A stretch of DNA of 64,000 nucleotides from NCBI RefSeq assembly GCF_040370365.1, contig NZ_BAABWQ010000003.1, positions 1-64,000 on the forward strand, given 5' to 3'. The position numbers and the translations under genes were made by a program. The notes under the pieces are model-generated. The model saw nothing but the letters and a program-made list of their open reading frames with translations. It did not search any database and was not told the origin of the DNA. Shown here piece by piece: positions 53,957-62,280 of the stretch. Position 1 is the first letter of the stretch, and each line of letters starts with the position of its first letter. The stretch is from Shimia sp040370365 (GTDB lineage: Bacteria; Pseudomonadota; Alphaproteobacteria; Rhodobacterales; Rhodobacteraceae).

Positions 53957-54901
53957 TTACTTGCCTTCGGCGTCAGCAATGTCAGCTTCGTCTTCGCCTT
54001 CTTCGTCGTCGTCAAAGTAGACGCCTTCTTCCTTAAGCTTGGCCACGCGTTGACGATCAACCCGACGCACAAGGAAAATGGACACTTCATAGAGACCATA
54101 GACCACCGTGAAGAGGATCAACTGGGTCACCACATCAGGTGGCGTCACGAGGGCGGCAAGCACCAGAATGCCGACCATGGCGTATTTGCGCACAGAACCG
54201 AGGCCTTCCGCGTTGACCAGACCCGCCTTGCCCATCAGGGTCAAAAGCACAGGCAGCTGAAAGCACAGGCCAAAGGCCATGATGAACTTAAGCGTGATAT
54301 CAAGGCTTTCGTTCACCTTGCCAAAGAAGGTGATCTGTACCCCTTCAGATGTCTCAGGCACAGTGGCCGCGACAGTGCCGGGCACATCTTCGACAGCAGG
54401 CGCCATTAGATTGGCAAACACCGACGCCACATCAGCAAATCCCAAGAAGAACTGCATCGCCAACGGTGTCACAACCAGTTGGGCAAAAGAGGCGCCCAGC
54501 AAGAACATAAATGGCGAGGCAATCATGAACGGCAAGAAAGCTCCGCGCTCGTTTTTGTAGAGCCCCGGCGCAACAAAGCGCCACATCTGAAAGCCGATCA
54601 CCGGAAAGGCCAAGGCAAACCCGCCAACCATAGAGATGCGGAACAAGGTGAACAGGTATTCCTGTGGCGAGGTAAATTGCAACGTCGGTGACGGATCACC
54701 AAGGTCGCGCAGAACCTCTACAATCGGGCTCACAAGAAAATGCAGAACATGTTCTGCAATGAATTGCCCACCGATTGGGATGAAGAAAAAGCTGATCGCC
54801 ACAATGAACGCCAGAACCGAGCGGATCAGGCGTGTGCGCAGCTCCGCCAAGTGTTCGATCAACGGGGCGGAGCTGTCTTCGATCTCGTCCGTATTGCTCA
54901 T
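53957..54901 (-). CDS. tatC: Sec-independent protein translocase TatC
   Basis: 314-residue six-helix core of the twin-arginine translocase, receptor for folded cofactor-carrying precursors. The conserved N-terminal APLIEHLAELRTRLIRS and the FxxP loop FALAFPVIGFQMWRFVAPGLYKNER are present. The loop between helices 3 and 4 is longer than in many homologues (VEDVPGTVAATVPETSEG), and the C-terminus ends in an acidic tail (DDDEEGEDEADIADAEGK). Overlaps tatB by ATGA. Confidence 0.96.
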   Translation of the reverse strand: MSNTDEIEDSSAPLIEHLAELRTRLIRSVLAFIVAISFFFIPIGGQFIAEHVLHFLVSPIVEVLRDLGDPSPTLQFTSPQEYLFTLFRISMVGGFALAFPVIGFQMWRFVAPGLYKNERGAFLPFMIASPFMFLLGASFAQLVVTPLAMQFFLGFADVASVFANLMAPAVEDVPGTVAATVPETSEGVQITFFGKVNESLDITLKFIMAFGLCFQLPVLLTLMGKAGLVNAEGLGSVRKYAMVGILVLAALVTPPDVVTQLILFTVVYGLYEVSIFLVRRVDRQRVAKLKEEGVYFDDDEEGEDEADIADAEGK

Positions 54902-55371
54902 GCATCGTCCTTTTTCGGCGTCTCATCAGCAGCGGCTGCAGCCTCTGCCGCGGCCTTTTCAGCGGCTTCCTTGTCCAGACGCGCTTGGGCCATTTCCGCG
55001 GAGTGCTTATGAATTTTTGCGGCAGCCTCTGCGCGCTCTTTTGACAGCGTTGTCTCTGTTGCTCCGGGCTCGTAGCTCATGGAGCGCTTGACTTCATTTG
55101 CGCTGTCTTTGACGGCATCTGTGGCCGCCTTAAGCGGGTTGGACACTTTGTTGAGCCCATCTGTTGCCCCTTTCAGAGTGTCAGTGACATCTTTGACACC
55201 CGCTTGATCAGCGGCTTGGTTCATGGCGCTGGAAAACTCGCGCGCCATGCCTTTGGCCTTGCCCACAAAGCGGCCCACCGAGCGAAACAACATTGGCAAA
55301 TCTTTGGGGCCAACCACGATCAACGCAACGACACCAATTACCAAGAGTTCTGGTAATCCCAAATCAAACAT
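54898..55371 (-). CDS. tatB: Sec-independent protein translocase TatB
   Basis: 157 residues: one N-terminal helix (LGLPELLVIGVVALIVVGP), the VGPKDLP hinge, an amphipathic helix (MLFRSVGRFVGKAKGMAREF) and a charged, Ala-rich cytosolic tail. Works with TatC as precursor receptor. Between tatA and tatC with short spacing (17 bases to tatA). Confidence 0.95.
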   Translation of the reverse strand: MFDLGLPELLVIGVVALIVVGPKDLPMLFRSVGRFVGKAKGMAREFSSAMNQAADQAGVKDVTDTLKGATDGLNKVSNPLKAATDAVKDSANEVKRSMSYEPGATETTLSKERAEAAAKIHKHSAEMAQARLDKEAAEKAAAEAAAAADETPKKDDA

Positions 55372-55388
55372 GGATTTAAGACCTCAGA

Positions 55389-55607
55389 TCAGACTTTGTC
55401 TTTTTCATCTTCTGGTGTGACATCTTTGGCCACCTCAGCAGCGTCTTCTTCCAGCTCTTGCTGGCCTTCGTTGATGCCCTTTTTGAACGATGTGATGCCT
55501 TTGCCCACTTCGCCCATCAAGCCGCTGATCTTACCGCGCCCAAACAGCACAAGCACAACAACAGCAATCAGCAGAATGCCCGGCAGACCAATGTTTCCAA
55601 TACCCAT
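55389..55607 (-). CDS. tatA: Sec-independent protein translocase TatA
   Basis: 72 residues: a hydrophobic helix (GLPGILLIAVVVLVLFGRGK), the FGRGK hinge and an amphipathic helix GLMGEVGKGITSFKKGI, followed by an acidic tail. Forms the pore-like assembly of the Tat system. AGGAGAAGAA precedes the ATG. First gene of the tatABC operon, whose upstream region is shared with the divergent WYL regulator. Confidence 0.95.
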   Translation of the reverse strand: MGIGNIGLPGILLIAVVVLVLFGRGKISGLMGEVGKGITSFKKGINEGQQELEEDAAEVAKDVTPEDEKDKV

Positions 55608-55737
55608 GTTTCTTCTCCTGTGTCCCGGGCGCTGGCCCGGTTGTCTAAATCCTCATTCTTGGTAGCGGCTGCGCGGCGGGTCGAAAAGGCGTAGAGACTG
55701 CTAAAGCTTCTCGAATTCGGGGTTTTCGGCATACATT

Positions 55738-55766
55738 TTGCCACTATTGTGTCAGTTGCCACTATT
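55738..55766. repeat. Direct repeat TTGCCACTATT, possible operator
   Basis: TTGCCACTATT occurs at 55738-55748 and again at 55756-55766, period 18. The second copy continues as TTGGCA, giving a small inverted repeat TGCC-N8-GGCA. Two copies close to two helical turns apart, in front of a DNA-binding protein gene and between divergent genes, fit an autoregulatory operator. Confidence 0.5.
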
Positions 55767-55793
55767 TTGGCAGGAAATGACAGGAATCACCCT

Positions 55794-56471
55794 TTGGCAA
55801 GTTCACAAAATCGCTCTGATCGGCTCTTTGAAGTGATGGAGGTGCTCAAAGATGGGCAGCTGCATCGGGCCGAGGATCTGGCGGCGCGATTGTCCGTGTC
55901 GCTACGCACGATCTATCGCGACATGAAAACACTGGCGGACAGCGGGGTGGCCATCGAGGGAGAGCGCGGTACGGGGTATCGGGCCAAGGCAGCGCTCACT
56001 CTGCCCCCGCTGAACCTGACAGAAGAGGAACTTGAGGCTTTGCATGTGGGATTGGCGGTGGTTGGCGCGGGCATGGAAGGTGGCCTGCGCAACGCAGCCG
56101 AAAGTCTCAGTGCAAAAATAGACGCAGTGCTGCCAGAGGAGGTCGGCGGCGTGGTGGCGGGTTTTGGCTTTGCGACCTATCCGTTTGAAGGCACGGCGCA
56201 GGCCTTGCCCCATCTGACGCCACTGCGCACCGCCATCCGGGCCAAACAAAAGCTGCGTGTGAACCAGCGCGATGAGAGCGCACAGGATGTCCGGCCTTTG
56301 AAGCTTGAGTATTGGGGACGTGTCTGGACATTGACCGTCTGGGATGAAACGCATTCGGACTTTGCGCAGATCCGTGTCGATCAGATCACGCAATTGGCGC
56401 CGCTGCCGGGTTTGTTCGTCGAAGAGCCGGGAAAGAGCCTACAGGACTTTCTCGCCAAGAGCCGCAGTTAG
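55794..56471 (+). CDS. WYL-domain transcriptional regulator (YafY-like)
   Basis: 225 residues from TTG at 55794: an N-terminal HTH (RSDRLFEVMEVL...LHRAEDLAARLSVSLRTIYRDM) and a WYL-type sensory region (IRAKQKLRVNQRDES, LEYWGRVWTLTVW). The W-Y-L triplet itself appears as EYWG. Members respond to small ligands or nucleic acids. TTG 55794 has AGGAATCAC upstream; a GTG at 55749 is the longer alternative but lacks a ribosome site and would put the direct repeat inside the gene. Convergent with the ABC ATPase gene, one base apart. Confidence 0.8.
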   Translation: MASSQNRSDRLFEVMEVLKDGQLHRAEDLAARLSVSLRTIYRDMKTLADSGVAIEGERGTGYRAKAALTLPPLNLTEEELEALHVGLAVVGAGMEGGLRNAAESLSAKIDAVLPEEVGGVVAGFGFATYPFEGTAQALPHLTPLRTAIRAKQKLRVNQRDESAQDVRPLKLEYWGRVWTLTVWDETHSDFAQIRVDQITQLAPLPGLFVEEPGKSLQDFLAKSRS

Positions 56472-56472
56472 C

Positions 56473-57576
56473 CTAGGCCGGGAAGACAAAACACCGATCA
56501 CGGCGGATGGTGAGCCACAACGGTGTGCCTTCTTTTGGCAAAAAGACGTTTGGCACCGTGGCTTTGAGTTCAGAGCCGTCGTGATCCATCCGGAACTCCA
56601 CAAGACTTTCATTGCCCATAAAGCGCGCGCGTTTGACCACCCCGCGCGCGGCAACCCCATCCGTGGATGTGGGCAGCGGTCCCTTGCCCCCCCGGTCAAA
56701 GTCCAACTTGAGATGCTGGGGACGGATCACAATTTCGACCAAAGCTCCATCTTGCAAACCCGGCGTCAGAAACTGACCAAAAGGGGTATCTGTCAGTGCG
56801 CCGTGGCTGGTGGAGCAGATCACGTTGACGTCGCTGAAAAAGGCCACTGCCTGTTTGTCCACGGGAGCGTTGTAAATGTTGTAGGGTGCGCCCTGCTGTA
56901 CAATTTTGCCGTCGCGCATCAGCGCAATCTCGTCCGCCATGCGCATCGCCTCTTCAGGTTCATGCGTGACCAAGAGCACGGCGGTATCCTCTTCTTTGAG
57001 GACCGCCAAAGTTTCGTCGCGGATGTCATCTCGCAGGCGGTTGTCCAACCCAGAGAACGGTTCGTCCATCAACATAATCCGAGGACGTGGGGCCAAGGCA
57101 CGGGCGAGCGCGATACGTTGTTGTTCGCCGCCTGAGAGCACATGCGGATATTTGTCTACAGCCCAGCCGAGGTTGACCTTGGCCAGAAGTTCCTCGACCC
57201 GGGTGCGTTTTTCGTCGCGATTGCCTCTGAGCCCGAAGGCGACGTTGTCACAAACTGAGAGATGCGGGAACAGCGCGAAGTCTTGAAACATCAGGCCAAT
57301 TTGGCGCCGTTCCGGTGGCACGCGAAACACCGTGTCACAAATCAGATCGCCATCAACATAGATTTCGCCGCTGTCTTGCATGTCAACGCCAGCAATCATG
57401 CGCAATGTGGTCGACTTTCCGCAGCCAGAGGGGCCAAGCAAACAGGTCACCTGCCCGGATTTCACGGACAGCGACACATCGTCCACCACCTGACGGTTGC
57501 CAAAGCGGCGACGCAGGTTGCGGATTTCAAGGCGGGGTTTGGGCGTTTCGATCTGCGACTGCACCTGTGGCCTCAT
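56473..57576 (-). CDS. ABC transporter ATP-binding protein with TOBE domain
   Basis: 367-residue ATPase of the FbpC/PotA importer class. Walker A GPSGCGKST, signature LSGGEQQRIALARA, Walker B IMLMDEPFSGLD, switch His in LVTHEPEEAMRMAD. A C-terminal TOBE domain (about 285-360) is followed by the end RRDRCFVFPA. Close to Fe(III) transporters by motif, but no permease or binding protein gene is adjacent. It lies 39 bases after the sodium/solute symporter gene. Confidence 0.9.
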   Translation of the reverse strand: MRPQVQSQIETPKPRLEIRNLRRRFGNRQVVDDVSLSVKSGQVTCLLGPSGCGKSTTLRMIAGVDMQDSGEIYVDGDLICDTVFRVPPERRQIGLMFQDFALFPHLSVCDNVAFGLRGNRDEKRTRVEELLAKVNLGWAVDKYPHVLSGGEQQRIALARALAPRPRIMLMDEPFSGLDNRLRDDIRDETLAVLKEEDTAVLLVTHEPEEAMRMADEIALMRDGKIVQQGAPYNIYNAPVDKQAVAFFSDVNVICSTSHGALTDTPFGQFLTPGLQDGALVEIVIRPQHLKLDFDRGGKGPLPTSTDGVAARGVVKRARFMGNESLVEFRMDHDGSELKATVPNVFLPKEGTPLWLTIRRDRCFVFPA

Positions 57577-57615
57577 GCGATCCCGAGAGTTTCCATCGGG
57601 TTTCGCGAAGATGTA

Positions 57616-59001
57616 TCAGCCCCCTACCCGCGCATCAACCCTGCGGCTGCCAGAGGACACTGCGGCAAAACCGATCATTAGAACGAGCAAGCAGATTTGC
57701 AAAAGCTGTTCGTATTTGTGCCCATCATACAGAAGTGCTGACACGCCCACAGTGTCGCGGAACATATAGGTTGCGGCCCCTAAGATGGCCGCAACAAAGC
57801 TGACCATGTAGCTCCAGAGCGGCACAGTGCGATGGCCGATGAGCCCAGCAATCAAGACCGGCGTCAGAAACATTGAAGCTGTGCCCGACACCGCCACCGC
57901 ATCAAATAAAGTCTGGTTGCCCCATAGGGTGAGCGCTCCACCGGCAAGCGCAAATCCCACCATTGTAACGCGGCCCCCCGCCAAAGTGCGGGGCGCCAGC
58001 TTGAGCTCTTCGACCACCAATCGCGCGGCGGAGCTGAAAGCGGAATCCAGTGTGGAGAGGGCAGAAACAAGCAACGAAACCACAAGCAGTGTGAAAACCC
58101 AGCTGGGGAACATCGTGGACCACGTGCCGATCAGCTGGCCTTCGTAGGCCGCGCCTTCAAGAGAGGCTTGGATGCCGAAAACCCCAAAGGCAAGGATACA
58201 CAGCGTGGAGAGCCAAAATGCATGAAAGAAGCTTTTACGGGTGGTCGCGCGGTCGGCCAGAAAGCCGCGATCCATCATAACCGGGTCGTGCGCCGGGTAG
58301 GAAAACACTTGTAACGCAGCCACCAACAAAAGCACCCAGCCATTGTGGGGGCCAGAAGCCCCCGGCGCAGTAAGCACGGCACCAAGCTCAAACTCAGGAC
58401 GCACCACAAGCGCGCCAAACGCGAGGCCAAAAATCACCAAAAAGAACACCATCTGCACCACGTCGGTGCGCAGGGCTGCTGAGAGCCCACCCCATGCAGA
58501 GTAGCCCAACGCCAGCAGCCCGACACCTATTATGGCAAGGGTGCCCGCGTTGGCGATATCTGGCAGAGCTGCGGAAAAGATCAGGCCAACCACCAACAAA
58601 TTGGCAAACACTTCAGAGAGAAGGCGCAATGCGATCACAACGTTATAAGCGGTGGTGCCAGTCGCGCCAAAGCGCTGCGACAGCCAGTCTTGCACGGACC
58701 CGGCGCCTTGGGCACGCATGCGATCCACAATGTAGCCGCCGGTCAGGAAGGATGCGTAATAGGCCGCATAAGCCAAGGTGCCCGCAATACCATAGTAGAA
58801 CCCAAGGATCGCAGCGTTCATGAGCGAGCGCGCAAAGATCCAAGTGGTCACTTGAGACAGCACCAAGGTCCATTGTGAGGGCGCGGCGCCTGTTTCTGAG
58901 TGGCCGCCAAAGAAGCCTGAAAGTGTTGCGCGTCGTGGCGCGACGAACAGGCTAAACACAATGATGGTGGCAAAAGTAGCGGTGATGGCGAAAGTCTGCA
59001 T
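57616..59001 (-). CDS. Sodium/solute symporter family protein
   Basis: 461-residue permease of the SSS family with about 12-13 helices. Recognisable parts are WTLVLSQVTTWIFARSLMN near the start, GYSAWGGLSAALRTDVVQM in the middle, and LVVSLLVSALSTLDSAFSSAARLV, which corresponds to the conserved SSS region with the sodium-site serines. Substrate cannot be called: proline, pantothenate, acetate and other members share these marks. Confidence 0.87.
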   Translation of the reverse strand: MQTFAITATFATIIVFSLFVAPRRATLSGFFGGHSETGAAPSQWTLVLSQVTTWIFARSLMNAAILGFYYGIAGTLAYAAYYASFLTGGYIVDRMRAQGAGSVQDWLSQRFGATGTTAYNVVIALRLLSEVFANLLVVGLIFSAALPDIANAGTLAIIGVGLLALGYSAWGGLSAALRTDVVQMVFFLVIFGLAFGALVVRPEFELGAVLTAPGASGPHNGWVLLLVAALQVFSYPAHDPVMMDRGFLADRATTRKSFFHAFWLSTLCILAFGVFGIQASLEGAAYEGQLIGTWSTMFPSWVFTLLVVSLLVSALSTLDSAFSSAARLVVEELKLAPRTLAGGRVTMVGFALAGGALTLWGNQTLFDAVAVSGTASMFLTPVLIAGLIGHRTVPLWSYMVSFVAAILGAATYMFRDTVGVSALLYDGHKYEQLLQICLLVLMIGFAAVSSGSRRVDARVGG

Positions 59002-59091
59002 AGTCGGTCCCTAAACGTGGCTTGGGTCGCCTATCAGCCGCGGCGCCCACACGCCACGCCACCCACACAAACGTGATGCAGTGTCAGGTCG

Positions 59092-60246
59092 CTACTTAGA
59101 TTCTGTCAGGTCAAAGGGGATGTCTTGGACAATTTTTCCGTTCACTTGCAGCGCCAAATTATGCGGGCCGGGATGGAGTTTAAAGGTGCTGGCATTGCCT
59201 TTGAGTGGGTGTTTTTTGGAAAGCAGGAGCGTTCCGTTTGCGGGCACTTTGCCCTGCTTGAGTTTGAACACCTTTTGGCCGCTGCGGCCATTGGGACGGT
59301 GAAACGTCAGGACATAATCCACCATCACCGGGGCGGCTGTTTTGCCCGTGTTTGACAGGGTGGTTTCCACCATCAACGCTTCGCCGATAGCTATAGATTT
59401 GCCACCGACAGAGAGCGACTGAACCGAGATGGGGGCATCTGCGTGGAACCCCAGCATCTCAAGAGCGCCAACATCCCCAGCCTTCACAGCCGTACGCAGC
59501 GCGTGACGGGTCATCCAATCGAGCTCTTTGACGCGTTGTTTGCCTTCCTCTTTCCAGCCCGAAAGCTGCGCAACCACCGTATCTGTGGAAATCTTGGAAA
59601 TGTCGTTGAGATGATTTGCAACCGAGCGCGTCACATAGCGCGTTGGATCGGCGTGCAGCTTCTGCAACAACGGAAGCGGGGCGAGTGGGTCAATGGTGAT
59701 GTTTTTGGCCCAAGGCAGTCTGGGGCGCGTGCCCTCGCTGACCAAACGGCGCACATGGTAGTTTTCATGCGCCGCCCAATCATGCAGGCGCTCAAAGGTG
59801 GCGTCAGGCCAGCGGTTGATAAACGGGCGGATGTAGAACTCCATTGAGAACCGCTTGGTGGCTTCCTCAAGCAAGTTCAACGCCCGGTCTCTGTGATCTT
59901 CCAGCCCATGACGGGCAGCCAGGATACCCGGAACTGCATGGATGAAGCGGCCAAAGTCGTCATCGTTGAGCGTGGGATCAAGCGCTGGCGGCATGGCGGC
60001 CTCCAACTGATCAGCCATCTTCGGAAAGTCAGGCGCAAGGCGTTTCTCAACACAGTCCGCGATCCAGTCCAGCCGCTCCATGAACTCACGTCCCTGCAAG
60101 CCAGAGACCACCTCTTTATGGAAGTCATTGGCGTCAAATCCCGGCAACCCGGCCTCAAATTCAGACGCAAGTTCACGCATACTGTCTGAGTTAAAAATCT
60201 GATCTTTAAGAGAAAATCCCTGGGACACACCCACACCTCGCGCCAT
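59092..60246 (-). CDS. AlkD-like DNA alkylation repair protein with C-terminal beta domain
   Basis: 384 residues. The first 265 are HEAT-like helices of the AlkD family (ERLHDWAAHENYHVRRLVSEGTRPRLPWAK, RYVTRSVANHLNDIS), which in AlkD remove bulky 3- and 7-alkylated bases. The last 115 residues (about 268-384) are beta-rich with an Ig/CARDB-like pattern (GEALMVETTLSNTGKTAAPVMVDYVLTFHRPNG, LHPGPHNLALQVNGKIVQDIPFDL). Starts 17 bases after the SDR gene, likely cotranscribed. Glycosylase activity inferred by family only. Confidence 0.85.
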   Translation of the reverse strand: MARGVGVSQGFSLKDQIFNSDSMRELASEFEAGLPGFDANDFHKEVVSGLQGREFMERLDWIADCVEKRLAPDFPKMADQLEAAMPPALDPTLNDDDFGRFIHAVPGILAARHGLEDHRDRALNLLEEATKRFSMEFYIRPFINRWPDATFERLHDWAAHENYHVRRLVSEGTRPRLPWAKNITIDPLAPLPLLQKLHADPTRYVTRSVANHLNDISKISTDTVVAQLSGWKEEGKQRVKELDWMTRHALRTAVKAGDVGALEMLGFHADAPISVQSLSVGGKSIAIGEALMVETTLSNTGKTAAPVMVDYVLTFHRPNGRSGQKVFKLKQGKVPANGTLLLSKKHPLKGNASTFKLHPGPHNLALQVNGKIVQDIPFDLTESK

Positions 60247-60263
60247 GTTTTAACTACGTCCGA

Positions 60264-61043
60264 TCACATTGCCGACGCAAAGCTTCCGCCGTCCAGCAGA
60301 ACATTCTGGCCGACGATAAATCCTGCGTGATGCGAACAAAGGAACGCACAGGTTGCGCCGAATTCTTCGGGGGTGCCGTAGCGCCCTGCGGGAATCGTTG
60401 CGGCTCGTTGGGCCTGAGCTTCTTCCATGCTGATCCCCTGCTGTTGGGTCACCGCAGTGTCCAAAGCAACCGCGCGGTCGGTGGCATGAATGCCCGGCAG
60501 CAGGTTGTTGATGGTGACGCCCGATCCGGCAACCTGACGTGAGGTGCCTGCGACGTAGCCTGTCAGGCCTGCGCGCGCCGCGTTGGACAAGCCAAGCACG
60601 GGGATGGGGGATTTCACGGACACGGAGGTGATGTTGACAACACGCCCCCAACCGCGATCCATCATGCCCGGCACCAGTGCTTTGATCAGCGCAATGGGTG
60701 CAAGCATGTTGGCGTCAAGCGCGGAGATAAAATCGTCGCGATCCCAATCAGTCCACATGCCCGGAGGGGGGCCACCTGCGTTGTTTACCAGAATGTCGAC
60801 ATTCTTGGCGGCAGCTATGAGTTTGGTCTGCCCTTCCGGTGTGCTGACATCGCAGGCAATCGCATCAACTTTCACGCCAAACTCTGCTCGGACCTCTGCG
60901 GCGGCAGCTTCGAGTGCATCTGCACCCCGCGCGTTCATGATCAGATCAACGCCCTCAGCGGCCAACGCACGTGCGCAGCCAAGTCCCAAACCTTTGGATG
61001 AAGCGCACACCAGCGCGCGTTTACCTTTGATTCCCAATTCCAT
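60264..61043 (-). CDS. SDR-family protein with altered catalytic tetrad
   Basis: 259-residue Rossmann-fold protein of the short-chain dehydrogenase family. Cofactor loop ASSKGLGLGCARAL, NNAG present as VNNAGGPPPG. Where most SDRs have Tyr-x-x-x-Lys this one has Ser153-Asn-Ala-Ala-Arg157 (LGLSNAARAGL), preceded by NITSVSVKSPIP; relatives with SNxxR exist among FabG-like proteins. ATG 61043 has GGGAG upstream; a longer in-frame reading upstream is noncoding overlap with the Hint gene region. Operonic with the AlkD-like gene. Confidence 0.87.
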   Translation of the reverse strand: MELGIKGKRALVCASSKGLGLGCARALAAEGVDLIMNARGADALEAAAAEVRAEFGVKVDAIACDVSTPEGQTKLIAAAKNVDILVNNAGGPPPGMWTDWDRDDFISALDANMLAPIALIKALVPGMMDRGWGRVVNITSVSVKSPIPVLGLSNAARAGLTGYVAGTSRQVAGSGVTINNLLPGIHATDRAVALDTAVTQQQGISMEEAQAQRAATIPAGRYGTPEEFGATCAFLCSHHAGFIVGQNVLLDGGSFASAM

Positions 61044-61190
61044 GCGATTCTCCCAATTGTCATGGGCGTAAGAAATACCCAAACCTTTCGAGACGCCAGC
61101 ATAATGCCGACCTGAAGGCATTGTGCTGCCACATTTGCGTGCGATGGATAAGATCGATAAAAAGAGCAGTACGGAATTAGAAAGTTGAAT

Positions 61191-62216
61191 ATGGTGTCTC
61201 AAGCCCCAGACTCTGCCCTCCCCTTTCAGCATCTGCCAGTTTATGTGGCCGAGGCGTTGACGGTGACCGACGGAGCAAATTTGGGTGATCCGCTTTCCTT
61301 TGCAGAAGAGCTGGTGCCAGATGACATCTATACGCTGGTTGCAGACGCAGAGGAGAAAAGCCTCGCGTTGCGGACGGACAGCGAAGGACAGCATTTTATC
61401 GCGAGCCAATACAGCGTCGGTCACGAAGGCGCACGCGTGTTCTTGGATTGCATAGCCACCATCATGCCGCCCAGCGGAGAAACCATTGAGGTGCTGGTGT
61501 TGGTTGAGGTCGACGATGAGGGCGGTGTTGTACAAGTCTACGGCGCGCCTTTGGCGCCGCTGACACCCAAATCAGATTATGCGTTGGTTGGTATTGACCG
61601 CGGTGCTGCCACCACGCGCCTGGCCCAACTTGCTTGCGTGAGTTTCACTGGCGGCACACGGATCACCATGGCAACCGGTGAGCAAAAAAAGGTCGAAGAT
61701 CTGGAAGTCGGCGATCGGGTGCTGACCCGAGATGACGGCCCCCAGCAAGTCCGGTGGATTGGCCATTCTGTGCAACGGGCCAGTGGCGAGTTTGCCCCAA
61801 TTGTGATCTCCGCCGGTACGCTGAACAACACGGGTGATCTGCGTGTGAGCCCTGATCACCGCCTGTTTGTGTATCAGCGCCAAGATCATATTGGCGTGGG
61901 CCGCAGCGAATTGCTTATAAAGGCCCGCCATCTGGTAAATGGTGCCACGGTCTATGCATCCGAGGGTGGTTTTGTGGACTACTATCAGATCATGTTTGAC
62001 AGCCATCAGATCATCTTTGCCGAAGGCATTTCGGCGGAAACCATGCAGATGGACACCCGTACCAGTGCCGCCGTTCCCGCAGAAGTCACGGAGCGTATTC
62101 GCCAACGGGGTTCCAATTCGTTGCGCGCAAGCGCACATGCCCACTTGGAAGTGCACAAAAGCCTGCTGGACCGTCCCGATGCCGTGGAGCTGTTGAAACG
62201 CGCCTCGTCAAAATGA
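61191..62216 (+). CDS. Hint-domain protein
   Basis: 341 residues. An N-terminal 140-residue region of unknown fold precedes a bacterial Hint domain of the Hint_2 class (about 148-290): SFTGGTRITM, VEDLEVGDRVLTRDDGPQQVRWIGH, LRVSPDHRLFVYQR and IIFAEGISAETMQM. In most members the first residue before F-T-x-G-T is Cys; here it is Ser151, with a Cys two residues earlier. Such proteins are common in roseobacters; autoprocessing is assumed but rarely tested. ATG 61191 preferred over a TTG two codons upstream. Confidence 0.85.
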   Translation: MVSQAPDSALPFQHLPVYVAEALTVTDGANLGDPLSFAEELVPDDIYTLVADAEEKSLALRTDSEGQHFIASQYSVGHEGARVFLDCIATIMPPSGETIEVLVLVEVDDEGGVVQVYGAPLAPLTPKSDYALVGIDRGAATTRLAQLACVSFTGGTRITMATGEQKKVEDLEVGDRVLTRDDGPQQVRWIGHSVQRASGEFAPIVISAGTLNNTGDLRVSPDHRLFVYQRQDHIGVGRSELLIKARHLVNGATVYASEGGFVDYYQIMFDSHQIIFAEGISAETMQMDTRTSAAVPAEVTERIRQRGSNSLRASAHAHLEVHKSLLDRPDAVELLKRASSK

Positions 62217-62280
62217 GCGCAGCAGGTCACTGAACGGCTTTTCCTTGCGAATTTGCCCGGCGCGACCTATACGCGCGACC

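Noticed and set aside
60264..61535. 423-residue reading frame on the minus strand including the SDR
   Set aside because: The first 160 codons lie antisense to the Hint gene and upstream spacer; SDR similarity begins at ATG 61043, which has a GGGAG ribosome site.
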